A stretch of 64,000 nt of DNA, from assembly GCA_947623455.1 (NCBI GenBank), contig OX392530.1:28861405-28925404 (forward strand), in the 5' to 3' direction. Of the stretch, positions 55,001 through 64,000 are shown one piece after another. Below the pieces are notes generated by a model, which worked only from the letters and a program-made list of their open reading frames with translations, did not search any database and was not told the DNA's origin. Origin of the DNA: Mimachlamys varia (Eukaryota > Mollusca > Bivalvia > Pectinida > Pectinidae). The translations under genes and the position numbers were made by a program. Within the stretch, counting starts at the first letter, position 1, and each line of letters starts with the position of its first letter.

Positions 55001-58000
55001 TAGACTAAGCTGTACTGGGTATTGTGACTGTTCTAGGTTGTAGATATAAGCTGTACTGGGTATTGTGACCGTTCTAGGTTGAAGATCTAAGCTGTACTGG
55101 GTATTGTGACTGTTCTAGGTTGAAGATCTAAGCTGTACTGGGTATTGTGACTGTTCTAGATTGTAGATCTAAGCTGTACTGGGTATTGTGACCGTTCTAG
55201 GTTGAAGATCTAAGCTGTACTGGGTATTGTGACTTTCTAGGTTGAAGATCTAAGCTGTACTGGGTATTGTGACTGTTCTAGATTGTAGATCTAAGCTGTA
55301 CTGGGTATTGTGACTGTTCTAGGTTGTAGATCTAAGCTGTACTGGGTATTGTGACCGTTCTAGGTTGAAGATCTAAGCTGTACTGGGTATTGTGACTGTT
55401 CTAGGTTGAAGAACTAAGCTGTACTGGGTATTGTGACTGTTCTAGATTGTAGATCTAAGCTGTACTGGGTATTGTGACTGTTCTAGGTTGTAGACTAAGC
55501 TGTACTGGGTATTGTGACTGTTCTAGGTTGTAGACTAAGCTGTACTGGGTATTGTGACTGTTCTAGGTTGTAGACTAAGCTTTACTGGGTATTGTGACTG
55601 TTCTAGATTGTAGATATAAGCTGTACTGGGTATTGTGACTGTTCTAGATTGTAGATATAAGTTGTACTAGGTATTGTGACTGTTCTAGATTGTAGATCTA
55701 AGCTGTATAGCGTTTTGTGACTGTTCTAGATTGTAGATATAAGTTGTACTAGGTATTGTGACTGTTCTAGATTGTAGATATACGTTGTACTGGTTAGTGT
55801 GACTGTTCTTGATTGTAGATCTAAGTAGTACTAGGTATTGTGACTGTTCTAGATTGTAGATCTAAGCTGTATAGAGTTTTGTTACTATTCTAGATTGTAG
55901 ATCTAAGCTGTATAGAGCTTTGTTACTATTCTAGATTGTAGATCTAAGCTGTATAGTGTTTTGTGACTGTTGTGTGTTAGGATGTAGACTAAGCTGTACT
56001 GGGTATTGTGACTGTTCTAGGTTGTAGATCTAAGCTGTACTGGGTATTGTGACTGTTCTAGGTTGTAGATCTAAGCTGTACTGGGTATTGTGACTGTTCT
56101 AGGTTGTAGATATAAGCTGTACTGGGTATTGTGACTGTTCTAGGTTGAAGATCTAAGCTGTACTGGGTATTGTGACTGTTCTAGATTGTAGATCTAAGCT
56201 GTACTGGGTATTGTGACTGTTCTAGGTTGAAGATCTAAGCTGTACTGGGTATTATGACTGTTCTAGGTTGAAGATCTAAGCTGTACTGGGTATTGTGACT
56301 GTTCTAAATTGTAGATCTAAGCTGTACTGGGTATTGTGGCTGTTCTAGGTCGAAGATCTAAGCTGTACTGGGTATTGTGACTGTTCTAGGTTATAGACTA
56401 AGCTGTACTGGATATTGTGACTGTTCTAGATTGTAGATCTAAGCTGTACTGGGTATTGTGACTGTTCTAGGTTGTAGATATAAGCTGTACTGGGTATTGT
56501 GACTATTCTAGATTGTAGATATAAGCTGTACTGGGTATTGTGACTGTTCTGGATTGTAGATCTAAGCTGTATTGGGTATTGTGACTGTTCTAGATTGTAG
56601 ATATAGGTTGTACTGGGTATTGTGGCAGTTCTAGATTGTAGATCTAAGCTGTACTAGGTATTGTGACTGTTCTAGATTGTAGATCTAAGTTGTACTGGGT
56701 ATTGTGACTGTTCTAGATTGTAGATGTAAACTGTATAGAGTTTTGTGACTGTTCTTGATTGTAGATCTAAGCTGTATAGAGTTTTGTGACTGTTCTAGAT
56801 TGTAAATATAAATTGTACTGGGTAATGTGACTGTTCTTTGTTGTAGATCTAAGCTGTTCTGGGTATTGTGGTTGCTCTAGATTGTAGATCTAAGCTGTAC
56901 TCGGTATTGTGACTGTTCTAGATTGTAGATCTAAGCTGTACTGGGTATCGTGACTGTTTTAGATTGTAGATCTAAGCTGTACTGGATATTGTGACTGTTC
57001 TAGATTGTAGATCTAAGCTGTACTGGATATTGTGACTGTTCTAGATTGGTGATATAGGTTGTAATGGGTATTGTGACTGTTCTAGATTGTTGATATAGGT
57101 TGTACTCGATATTGTGACTGTTCTAGATTGTAGATATAGGTTGTACTGGATATTGTGACTGTTCTAGATTGTAGATATAGATTGTACTGAGTTTTGTGAC
57201 TGTTCTTGATTGTAGATCTAAGCTGTACTGGATATTGTGACTGTTCTAGATTGTAGATCTAAGCTGTACTGGGTATTGTGACTGTTCTAGATTGTTGATA
57301 TAGGTAGTACTGGATATTGTGACTGTTCTAGATTGTAGATGTAGGTTGTACTGAGTTTTTTTACTGTTCTAGATTGTAGATATAGGTTGTACTGGGTATT
57401 GTGACTGTTCTAGATTGTAGATATAGGTTGTACTGGGTATTGTGACTGTTCTAGATTGTAGATATAGGTTGTACTGGGTATTGTGACTGTTCTAGATTGT
57501 AGATATAGGTTGTACTGGATATTGTGACTGTTCTAGATTGTAGATCTAAGCTGTACTGGATATTGTGACTGTTCTTTATTGTAGATCTAAGCTGTACTGG
57601 GTATTGTGACTGTTTTAGATTGTAGATCTAAGCTGTACTGGATATTGTGACTGTTTTAGATTGTAGATCTAAGCTGTACTGGGTATTGTGACTGTTTTAG
57701 ATTGTAGATCTAAGCTGTACTGGGTATTGTGACTGTTCTAGGTTGTAGATCTAAGCTGTACTGGGTATTGTGACTGTTCTAGATTGTAGATCTAAGCTGT
57801 ACTGAGTTTTGTGATTTTTCTGTACATTCAACATGAAAGCTGTATTAAGGTTTGATCAGCCTGAATCGAGGTTGTGTAAGAATATTAGAGCCACGATGAC
57901 TTCAGTGATCTTGCTGTTGGTTACTCATCTCTTGAAGTGTAGAAACCGGATGCCCAAAACTTCCTCAATATGATTTTAATACATTGTCCACTACATAGAA

Positions 58001-61000
58001 AACATACTTAGTTGATGTTTTAATATTACATTAAGTTATACGCTTACCAAATAAAAGAACATCAGCGAATACCGACGCGTCACCAAAACCATCATCTAAA
58101 TTCCAAATCGATACAAACTCTGCGAAAATATGATCAAAGGAAATATTTATACGTCATTTTCGCTAAAGTTCATGAGAATAAGACCGAGTATTGTCCTCTA
58201 CTTCATCGACGACATTCGTCATGTAAATTTAGGTCCTAGAAAAAAATTAAGAAAGTGTCACGTCATCAAAGTGAGAACCGCGGCATCACAACAAGTAGGC
58301 ATTGTAATGATCATATTCAAAACCTTCACTTTTGTATCATACAAGCATACATAATATATCTCAAGGAGACCAAGATGGCGACCATAAAACCTACTCAACG
58401 TCTTCATCAATCCGCATCCCTTTAATTTCTGTGCCGTAATAAGGTTGTTCGTCAGCAGCCGATATCTATCACGATAACAAATAAACTGGTTAGAGAATAG
58501 AGGAGGTACTCTCAAAAAAGGAAAGTCCACGATCGGAAAATCAAAATCGTCACGATTATCTTAGTAGTAAGCTGTCCATGTTGATAATAGTTTAAGTAAA
58601 GATCGAGGTAAGCAGCTTATGTAGACGAACATGCTGTGTCCTTGATGTGAAGTTCATAAGGATATATGTAATTAACTTGGTCAGCAACCTTCCTGTTAAA
58701 GCCTATACAAACAGACAAGACATCGTCACGATCGATATACCTGGAAGTGAAACTGAAAAATTTGTTTAAAAAAAGTTTTTTTGTTACCTGTCCTGATAAG
58801 TTACTGCTGCATGAAAACAAAAACACTGTATGAAAACAAAACACTGTATGGAAACAAAAACACTGTATGGAAACAAAAACACTGTATGGAAACAAAAACA
58901 CTGTATGGAAACAAAAACACTGTATGGAAACAAAAACACTGTATGAAAAAAAACACTGTATGAAAACAAAAACACTGTATGGAAACAAAAACACTGTACG
59001 AAAACAAAAACACTGTATGGAAACAAAAACACTGTATGAAAAAAAACACTGTATGAAAACAACAACACTATGGAAACATAAACAAGGCATATCAGAGAGT
59101 TGCACATTTTGCACCAATAATAATGCCCTAGCAAATCTTTCCTCCAAACTTTCCAGCAAAGATATTGTAAAAAAGAATTTTTTTTTTTGGGGGGGGGGGG
59201 GGGGGGTCACAATGAATACCTGTATCGCCGTACACCTATGTTGGAAACGGAACGATCACATAATGAGAGATCGAAGACGTTATTTCAGTTTAGTACATAT
59301 ATTTGGATGAGGTAGAGGATAAAATTGATTGACGATACATGTTTGAGGAGGGGGTGCCCAAGTTCAAATGCAAATCCGTTTAATTCCACCTCTAGCGTAA
59401 ACAGTGCCAAAGTAAGACTGCAGCCCTGATTTAATGCCAATACGAATGGTATAAAGAGTTTTGCTTTTATAAACAATTGTTTTACCTGCTACAATAGATC
59501 AATAGCATAACCTCCAATATTACAATGAATTAAACCCGCAAGTAGAAGAATAACAAATCTCCACCTTATCTGTGCAGTCATATTGTTAATCCAAGTTACA
59601 AACTTTCCGTTTAGAATGTATTAGATACGACGATCTAATCATACAGTATTTATATTCCTCGCCTTGTAATATTACAACATATATTTTACTGTTTGAGAAC
59701 CAGACTCTTTCATTACAAGAAAAAAAGGTCGTCGTCTTATTGTTCAAAACTACATATGAAAAACATATAGTGTTCCTGTCCTTGCTTAAACGTTTGGTAT
59801 CATTGTGTTATTTAATGATATCTAATGGCTAATGGTATATCGTCCATCCTGAACAGACTTTACATAAGTGTCTGAGACATTCGTTTCTACATGTATATCC
59901 TTTTCTGTACAGTCAGTTTTGTTACAAGATGTAAAAATATATTGCATATAATTTCAAATACCCGAATAAAAGAAATCTTAAACTAAGGAGTTTGAATAGG
60001 CTTGATTGAAGAATAAAACGTTGCTACAAATGTAATACAGACGAGGTGCATGGTAAGTCAGCTCTCAAGCTCCCCCCTAGAAGGCGAGTATTGCCCAATT
60101 TAAGGCAATGCGTCATTCATACCATCGATATACGATTTGCCATTATGAACCTTCGAACTGATGACCATTTCGAAATTTGGGAGAGGGATTTTTGTTTTGA
60201 CCTGACGGTCGATAGGGGTATATGAAAAAAAATCGGGGCTGAAACAGAAAGTCACAAATTGTTTCTTTCTACATGATGTCTTTTTTTATAAAGTATATAA
60301 GTAATACATGTATAACATTTGTGCATGTTGTAGAGTACGTAGATCTGAGTTTATATAATACAACTTGTTTTAATTTTTCCTGTTTTTCAGTTTGCCAAGG
60401 AACCGTGTCAACAGCCAGCTTGTGCAGTAAGTACAGTCATATCAAAAGCGGAAATTACGTCATTTCATACAATCATATTACACCGGATACAGCGGGCGTA
60501 ACTTCAAATAATCCATTATTTACAGTTGAGCTTTGCGCATTTGTTCAAACAGGAAACTTTGTAACAATGACAATTTTCTTGTATTATTTGTGTCGGTGGT
60601 GTTTGGTATAGGAGCACGTTCACCGATACCTTGAATCGTCCTTTGCCATTTTTGCCAAAACATGAAACTTTACATATGTACTTAATGTTCGGTGACATAA
60701 AATATCTACCATATTGGAAGAAATTGTCATCCTGTCCAACCTATCTGGATAAAATCGGTCAAAATACAGATTGGTAGTTTGAAAAAAAATGATTCAGAAA
60801 CATCACAAAAATGTAAACAAACACCGAGAACATTTTGTACACATATGCACACGTACTGTACGAACGGTAGATATTATGCACACAGAAATCTACGGATGTT
60901 TGCGTACACAAAAGGTACATTTACACACAGAAGACGGCAGCTGTTAAACATATATACACACACAGGTAACGGCAGCTGTTATATATATACACAGGGGACG

Positions 61001-63102
61001 GCAGCTGTTATATATATAAACACAGGGGACGGCAGCTGTTATATATATACACAGGGGACGGCAGCTGTTATATATATATACACAGGGGACGGCAGTTGTT
61101 ATATATATATATACACACAGGGGACGGCAGCTGTTATATATATACACACACGGAGGACGGCAGCTGTTATATATATACACACAGAGGACGGCAGCTGTTA
61201 TATATATACACACAGAGGACGGTAGCTGTTATATATAAACAGTGTACAGGGGACAGCAGATGTTAAATATATACATACATAAACACAGGGGACGGCAGCT
61301 GTTATATATATATATAAACACAGGGGACGGCAGCTGTTATATATATAAACACAGGGGACGACAGCTGTTATAGATACACACAGAGGACGGCAGCTGTTAT
61401 ATAAGGATTGTACCTCATTTTGACTGCGTATACGGTAGTATGCCCGCAGTTGGCAACGAACATATTCTATGGTGCGCGTTAGCGCTCCATAGTGGATATG
61501 TTCGTTGCCAACTGCGGGCACTCTACCGTATACACAGTCAAAATGAGGTACAATCCTTATATTTACACCATTATTAATTTCCAAGTGCTATACGAAGAAA
61601 AAAGCATTCGAAGCGGGTTGCTAAGATGGTAACTACGACGGCCGTGGTTGCTAAGATAATATAGTCCCTTATAATATATAAGATAATATAATATAGTATA
61701 ATGTATATACACACAGGGGACGGCAGCTGTTATATGTATACACACAGGGGACGGCAGCTGTTATATATATACACACACAGGGGACGGCAGCTGTTATATA
61801 TATACACAGGGGACGGCAGCTGTTATAGATATACACAGGGGACGGCAGCTGTTATATACAAATGTATATACACACAGGGTACGGCAGCTGTTATATGTAT
61901 ACACACAGGGTACGGCAGCTGTTATATATATACACACAGGTAACGGCAGCTGTTATATATATATATAGGGGACGGCAGCTGTTATATACAAATGTATATA
62001 CACACAGGGGACGGCAGCTGTTATATATATACACAGGGAACGGCAGCTGTTATAGATATACACATGTACAGGGGACGGCAGCTGTTATATACAAATGTAT
62101 ATACACACAGGGTACGGCAGCTGTTATATGTATACACACAGGGTACGGCAGCTGTTATATATATACACACAGGGGACGGCAGCTGTTATATATATATACA
62201 CACAGGGGACGGAAGCTGTTATATGTATATACATAGGGTACGGCAGCTGTTATATATATATACACACAGGGGACGGCAGCTGTTATATATATACACACAC
62301 AGGTAACGGCAGCTGTTATATATACACACACAGGTAACGACAGCTGTTATAAATACACACAGGGGACGGCAGCTTAATTTCTGTTAGTTTTCCCTGTTTC
62401 ACTTTACCGGAAATAACCGGCCAAGGCCGAATATGACGCGTTTGTGTGACGTATTTCCGGTTTTCCCACTTGAGTTCTACTTTCGGACGAAAAAAAAAAA
62501 TCAAAGGCAAAGTGTAGCAAGGGGAGACAATTCAATTTAAGCACGCATGTGTTACCATTGAAGAGTTTCGCCTTCGGTGCACTTTGCCTTTTTGTTTTTC
62601 GTCTGGAAGACCTCCAGTGAGGAAACTGGAAATACGTCATACAGAAAACAGTAGGTGGTATGCAGCGGAATGCATTCACATAAAACGGTACCGCGCGCAC
62701 AGAAGGTAGATGAGAACGTTAGATCTATGGTACATTTGTATGCATACGTTGTACTGATGGTTATATCATATATGCATGCATACACACATTGTATTTATAA
62801 ACAAGATACAGAATACAATGTATATACATACATACATTTATGAACTGCATCATTAAATTTCAATTGAACATTGTCATTGTTATTTTTACAGCAAAAACGT
62901 GTTTAAATGGAGGATACTGTACCTGGTCGGGAAATACCACCTACTGCGCATGTACGGATCAGTACTACGGGGACACGTGTGAGCTAATGTGTAACACGAC
63001 AAAGTGCGCTGGTGGGCGGTGCATCATATACAACAGTGCTTCAACATGTCTTTGTCCCGGAGGTTATATCGAACCAATGTGCACTACTAGCTGTACCGAC
63101 AC
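51953..63102 (+). CDS. Gene C: FTP/EGF family gene, 5' part, possibly degenerate (3' end outside window)
   Basis: Visible pieces are a signal-peptide exon (51953-52004), a half-FTP exon (60391-60552) and an EGF exon (62892-63102). Exon 1 leaves in phase 1 and the half-FTP exon enters in phase 1, giving CYIQ-VCQGTV. The expected phase 1 donor of the half-FTP exon reads GA instead of GT, and I find no first-half FTP exon. The model may therefore join a live gene to dead exons, or an exon may be missed in the repeats. The introns are largely minisatellite. It is related to gene A but on the opposite strand. Confidence 0.45.
52005..53175. other. Gene C intron 1, non-repeat part
   Basis: Contains a direct duplication of ACTACCTTTGTCTGTTGCCG (about 52,169 and 52,200) and AT-rich DNA with TATA runs at 53,030-53,070. 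No exon identified. Confidence 0.4.
53180..54105 (+). repeat. Minisatellite, about 22-bp unit
   Basis: Variants of TTATACAGGTGTGACAGGTA, with interspersed GACATTCATACTGGTGTG and TCTATATAGGTGTGGGAGG types. These form irregular higher-order blocks. It abuts the 41-bp array. Confidence 0.92.
54106..57815 (+). repeat. Minisatellite, 41-bp unit, about 90 copies, with higher-order structure
   Basis: The common core TGTGACTGTTCTAGATTGTA is followed by variant halves: GATATAAGTTGTACTAGGTA (type P), GATCTAAGCTGTATAGAGTT (type Q) and GATCTAAGCTGTACTGGGTA (type R). Between about 54,300 and 54,780 P and Q alternate as PPQ or PQ, making 82- and 123-bp higher-order units. Q then repeats alone to about 54,930, and R dominates later. 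Copies carry TCTAGA and often AGATCT. No gene. Confidence 0.95.
58130..58800 (-). pseudogene. Reverse transcriptase relic, copy 3
   Basis: Minus strand. It has SFTSRYIDRDDVLSVC (YIDDVL box with an insertion), DQVNYIYPYELHIKDTACSS, and further along ICYRDRYRLLTNNLITAQKL and LSRFYGRHLGLL, parallel to copies 1 and 2. Frameshifted and inactive. Its upstream side is replaced by the 19-bp minisatellite at 58,805. Confidence 0.65.
58805..59085 (+). repeat. Minisatellite, 19-bp unit, about 14 copies
   Basis: Units of AACACTGTATGGAAACAAA with GAAAAC or GAAAAA variants. Long frames on both strands across it are repeat translations. It adjoins RT relic copy 3, whose reading frame continues into it. Confidence 0.95.
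59090..60390. other. Gene C intron segment
   Basis: A further scrap related to the RT element may lie at 59,120-59,165 (antisense of a GCTGGAAAGTTTGGAGGAAA stretch). It is followed by T10 and a run of about 17 G at 59,173-59,206. No other structure seen. Confidence 0.35.
60391..60552 (+). pseudogene. Half-FTP exon with a lost splice donor (gene C)
   Basis: The acceptor gtttttcag is good. In phase 1 it reads SGNYVISYNH and FTVELCAFVQTG, which aligns with GRYVIVYNN and VVELCDVQVLG of gene A exon 7. It is only 162 bp instead of about 264-273; the front of the half-domain with L-C-(Y/F)-H-D is missing. The phase 1 donor position at 60,553 reads GA, not GT. The next GT (60,561) would be phase 0 and would not match the EGF exon. 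Probably a decayed exon. Confidence 0.5.
60915..61400 (+). repeat. Minisatellite, about 30-bp unit with GGCAGCTGTT, left block
   Basis: Units contain ACACAGGGGACGGCAGCTGT followed by a TATATATA/ACACACA spacer of varying length. CAGCTG, an E-box-type palindrome, occurs in nearly every unit. The array is interrupted by the hairpin element at 61,400-61,690 and resumes at 61,700. Confidence 0.93.
61400..61690 (-). mobile_element. Hairpin element inserted in the CAGCTG minisatellite
   Basis: About 75-bp arms: GGATTGTACCTCATTTTGAC, TATACGGTAG, TGCCCGCAGTTGGCAACGAA on one side and their complements by 61,560. The tip is ATGGTGCGCGTTAGCGCTCCAT. Beyond the arms lie GGTTGCTAAGATGGTAACTA and GGTTGCTAAGATAATATAGT. 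Reverse-complement homology with 6,130-6,400 shows it is a dispersed element. Confidence 0.8.
61700..62375 (+). repeat. Minisatellite, about 30-bp unit with GGCAGCTGTT, right block
   Basis: Same unit as the left block. Here a higher-order block starting GTTATATACAAATGTATATA recurs at about 61,850, 61,983 and 62,089, each time followed by similar GGTACGGCAGCTGTTATATG units. Confidence 0.93.
62376..62891. other. Gene C intron segment before the EGF exon
   Basis: Contains an imperfect palindrome of ETS-like ACCGGAAATAACCGG and ATTTCCGGTTTTCCC (62,406-62,467) around TGACGCG/TGACGT-like words. Otherwise no feature. Confidence 0.35.
62892..63102 (+). CDS. Gene C EGF exon (two EGF-like modules)
   Basis: 211 bp, acceptor tatttttacag, phase 1 in, phase 2 out at gtaagt. 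It encodes TCLNGGYCTWSGNTTYCACT, DQYYGDTCELMC, then KCAGGRCIIYNSASTCLCPG and GYIEPMC. The C-x-NGG-x-C and C-x-C pattern is classical EGF, unlike the MEGF type of gene A. The phase 2 exit differs from the phase 1 rule elsewhere, so the true donor may differ. The donor region is duplicated just downstream. Confidence 0.7.
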
Positions 63103-64000
63103 GTAAGTCTTAATAGGAAGTGTACCGACACGTAAGTCTTAATAGGAAGTGTAACGACACGTTAATATCTGGATAACAATTTTCCCGACACGTAATTCTA
63201 AACGACAGCTGTCCCGACACTAAAATCTATGGAACAACTGTAAAGACTCGTAAGTTTAAATAAGAACTTTACCGACACGTGACACTGAAAGGTAACTGAA
63301 CCGACACGAAAATCTAGTAAACTATTTACCGTAATCAAAAACTAAGCAACAACTATACCGACACCTAGTCTATACAACAACTATACCGACACCTAGTCTA
63401 TACAACAACTATACCGACACCTTAGTCTATATAACAACTATACCGACACCTTAGTCTATACAACAACTATACTGACACCTTGTCTATATAACAACTATAC
63501 CGACACCTTAGTCTATACAACAACTATACTGACACCTTAGTCTATATAACAACTATACCGACACCTTAGTCTATACAACAACTATACCGACACCTTAGTC
63601 TATACAACAACTGTACTGACACCTTAGTCTATATAACAACTATACCGACACCTTAGTCTATATAACAACTATACCGACACCTTAGTCTATATAACAACTA
63701 TACCGACACCTTAGTCTATATAACAACTATACCGACACCTTAGTCTATATAACAACTATACCGACACCTTGTCTATACAACAACTATACCGACAACTTAG
63801 TCTATACAACAACTATACCGACAACTTGTCTATACAACAACTGTACTGACATCTTTGTCTATACAACAACTATACTGACACCTTAGTCTATACAACAACT
63901 ATACCGACAACTTGTCTATACAACAACTATACCGACACCTTAGTCTATATAACAACTATACCGACACCTTAGTCTATATAACAACTATACTAACACCTTA
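63091..64000 (+). repeat. Minisatellite, 28-29-bp unit, derived from the EGF exon end and splice donor
   Basis: The exon end plus donor reads TGTACCGACACGTAAGTCTT and is followed by AATAGGAAG (29 bp). An identical second copy follows immediately. Divergent copies (CGACACGTTAAT, CCGACACGTAATTC) lead into a regular array of CTATACCGACACCTTAGTCT plus ATATAACAA. The array runs off the window end. Confidence 0.9.

Noticed and set aside
58617..59310. Long frames on both strands over 58.6-59.3 kb
   Set aside because: The 19-bp repeat keeps frames open on both strands; only the RT relic part on the minus strand has protein similarity.
60779..62337. Several 80-148-codon frames rich in GDGSCYIYT or RQLLYIYTH words
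   Set aside because: Readings of the CAGCTG minisatellite in different frames.

Overview
The window is animal nuclear DNA, most likely from a mollusc and probably a bivalve. It is AT-rich, has long spliceosomal introns, lacks bacterial gene packing, and is full of transposon relics, hairpin elements and minisatellites. The host call rests on extracellular FTP (F5/8 type C-like) plus EGF-like exons of a kind expanded in bivalves, and on repeat families I associate with bivalve genomes. I cannot name the species.

Three host gene models can be supported. (A) Minus strand, 12,013 to beyond the left edge: a secreted or membrane protein read as signal peptide, FTP, EGF, EGF, FTP. It is built from seven exons whose phases all fit (1-1 throughout). 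(B) Minus strand, 38,726 to 28,445: an intracellular-looking protein. A very acidic first exon, a short lysine/arginine-rich exon and one 2.6-kb terminal exon encode about 985 residues. The large domain faintly resembles the bacterial DUF6119/TIGR04141 family. A lone EGF-like exon (35,687-35,782) lies in its intron in a phase that would allow inclusion. (C) Plus strand, 51,953 to beyond the right edge: a signal-peptide exon, a damaged half-FTP exon and an EGF exon; parts may be pseudogenic.

Between and inside these genes are mobile-element remains: a DIRS-type RNase H scrap (about 0.9 kb), a TTAA-flanked MITE (2.6-3.2 kb), a tRNA-derived SINE with a perfect 13-bp target duplication (9.6 kb), three decayed copies of one reverse transcriptase (12.5, 31.5 and 58.3 kb), a Ty3/gypsy integrase relic (41.6-44.5 kb) with a Tc1/mariner element inside it, a related pair of 1.3-1.7-kb repeats (9.2 and 44.5 kb), and several long hairpins.

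From 47.6 kb to the end the DNA is mostly tandem repeat. At least seven unrelated minisatellites occur there: units of about 11, 28, 22, 41, 19, about 30 and 28-29 bp. All from 53.2 kb onward lie within the span of gene C. The last array starts at the EGF exon's own 3' end and carries copies of its splice donor. The most interesting items are gene B and its intronic EGF cassette, and the splice-site-derived minisatellite.
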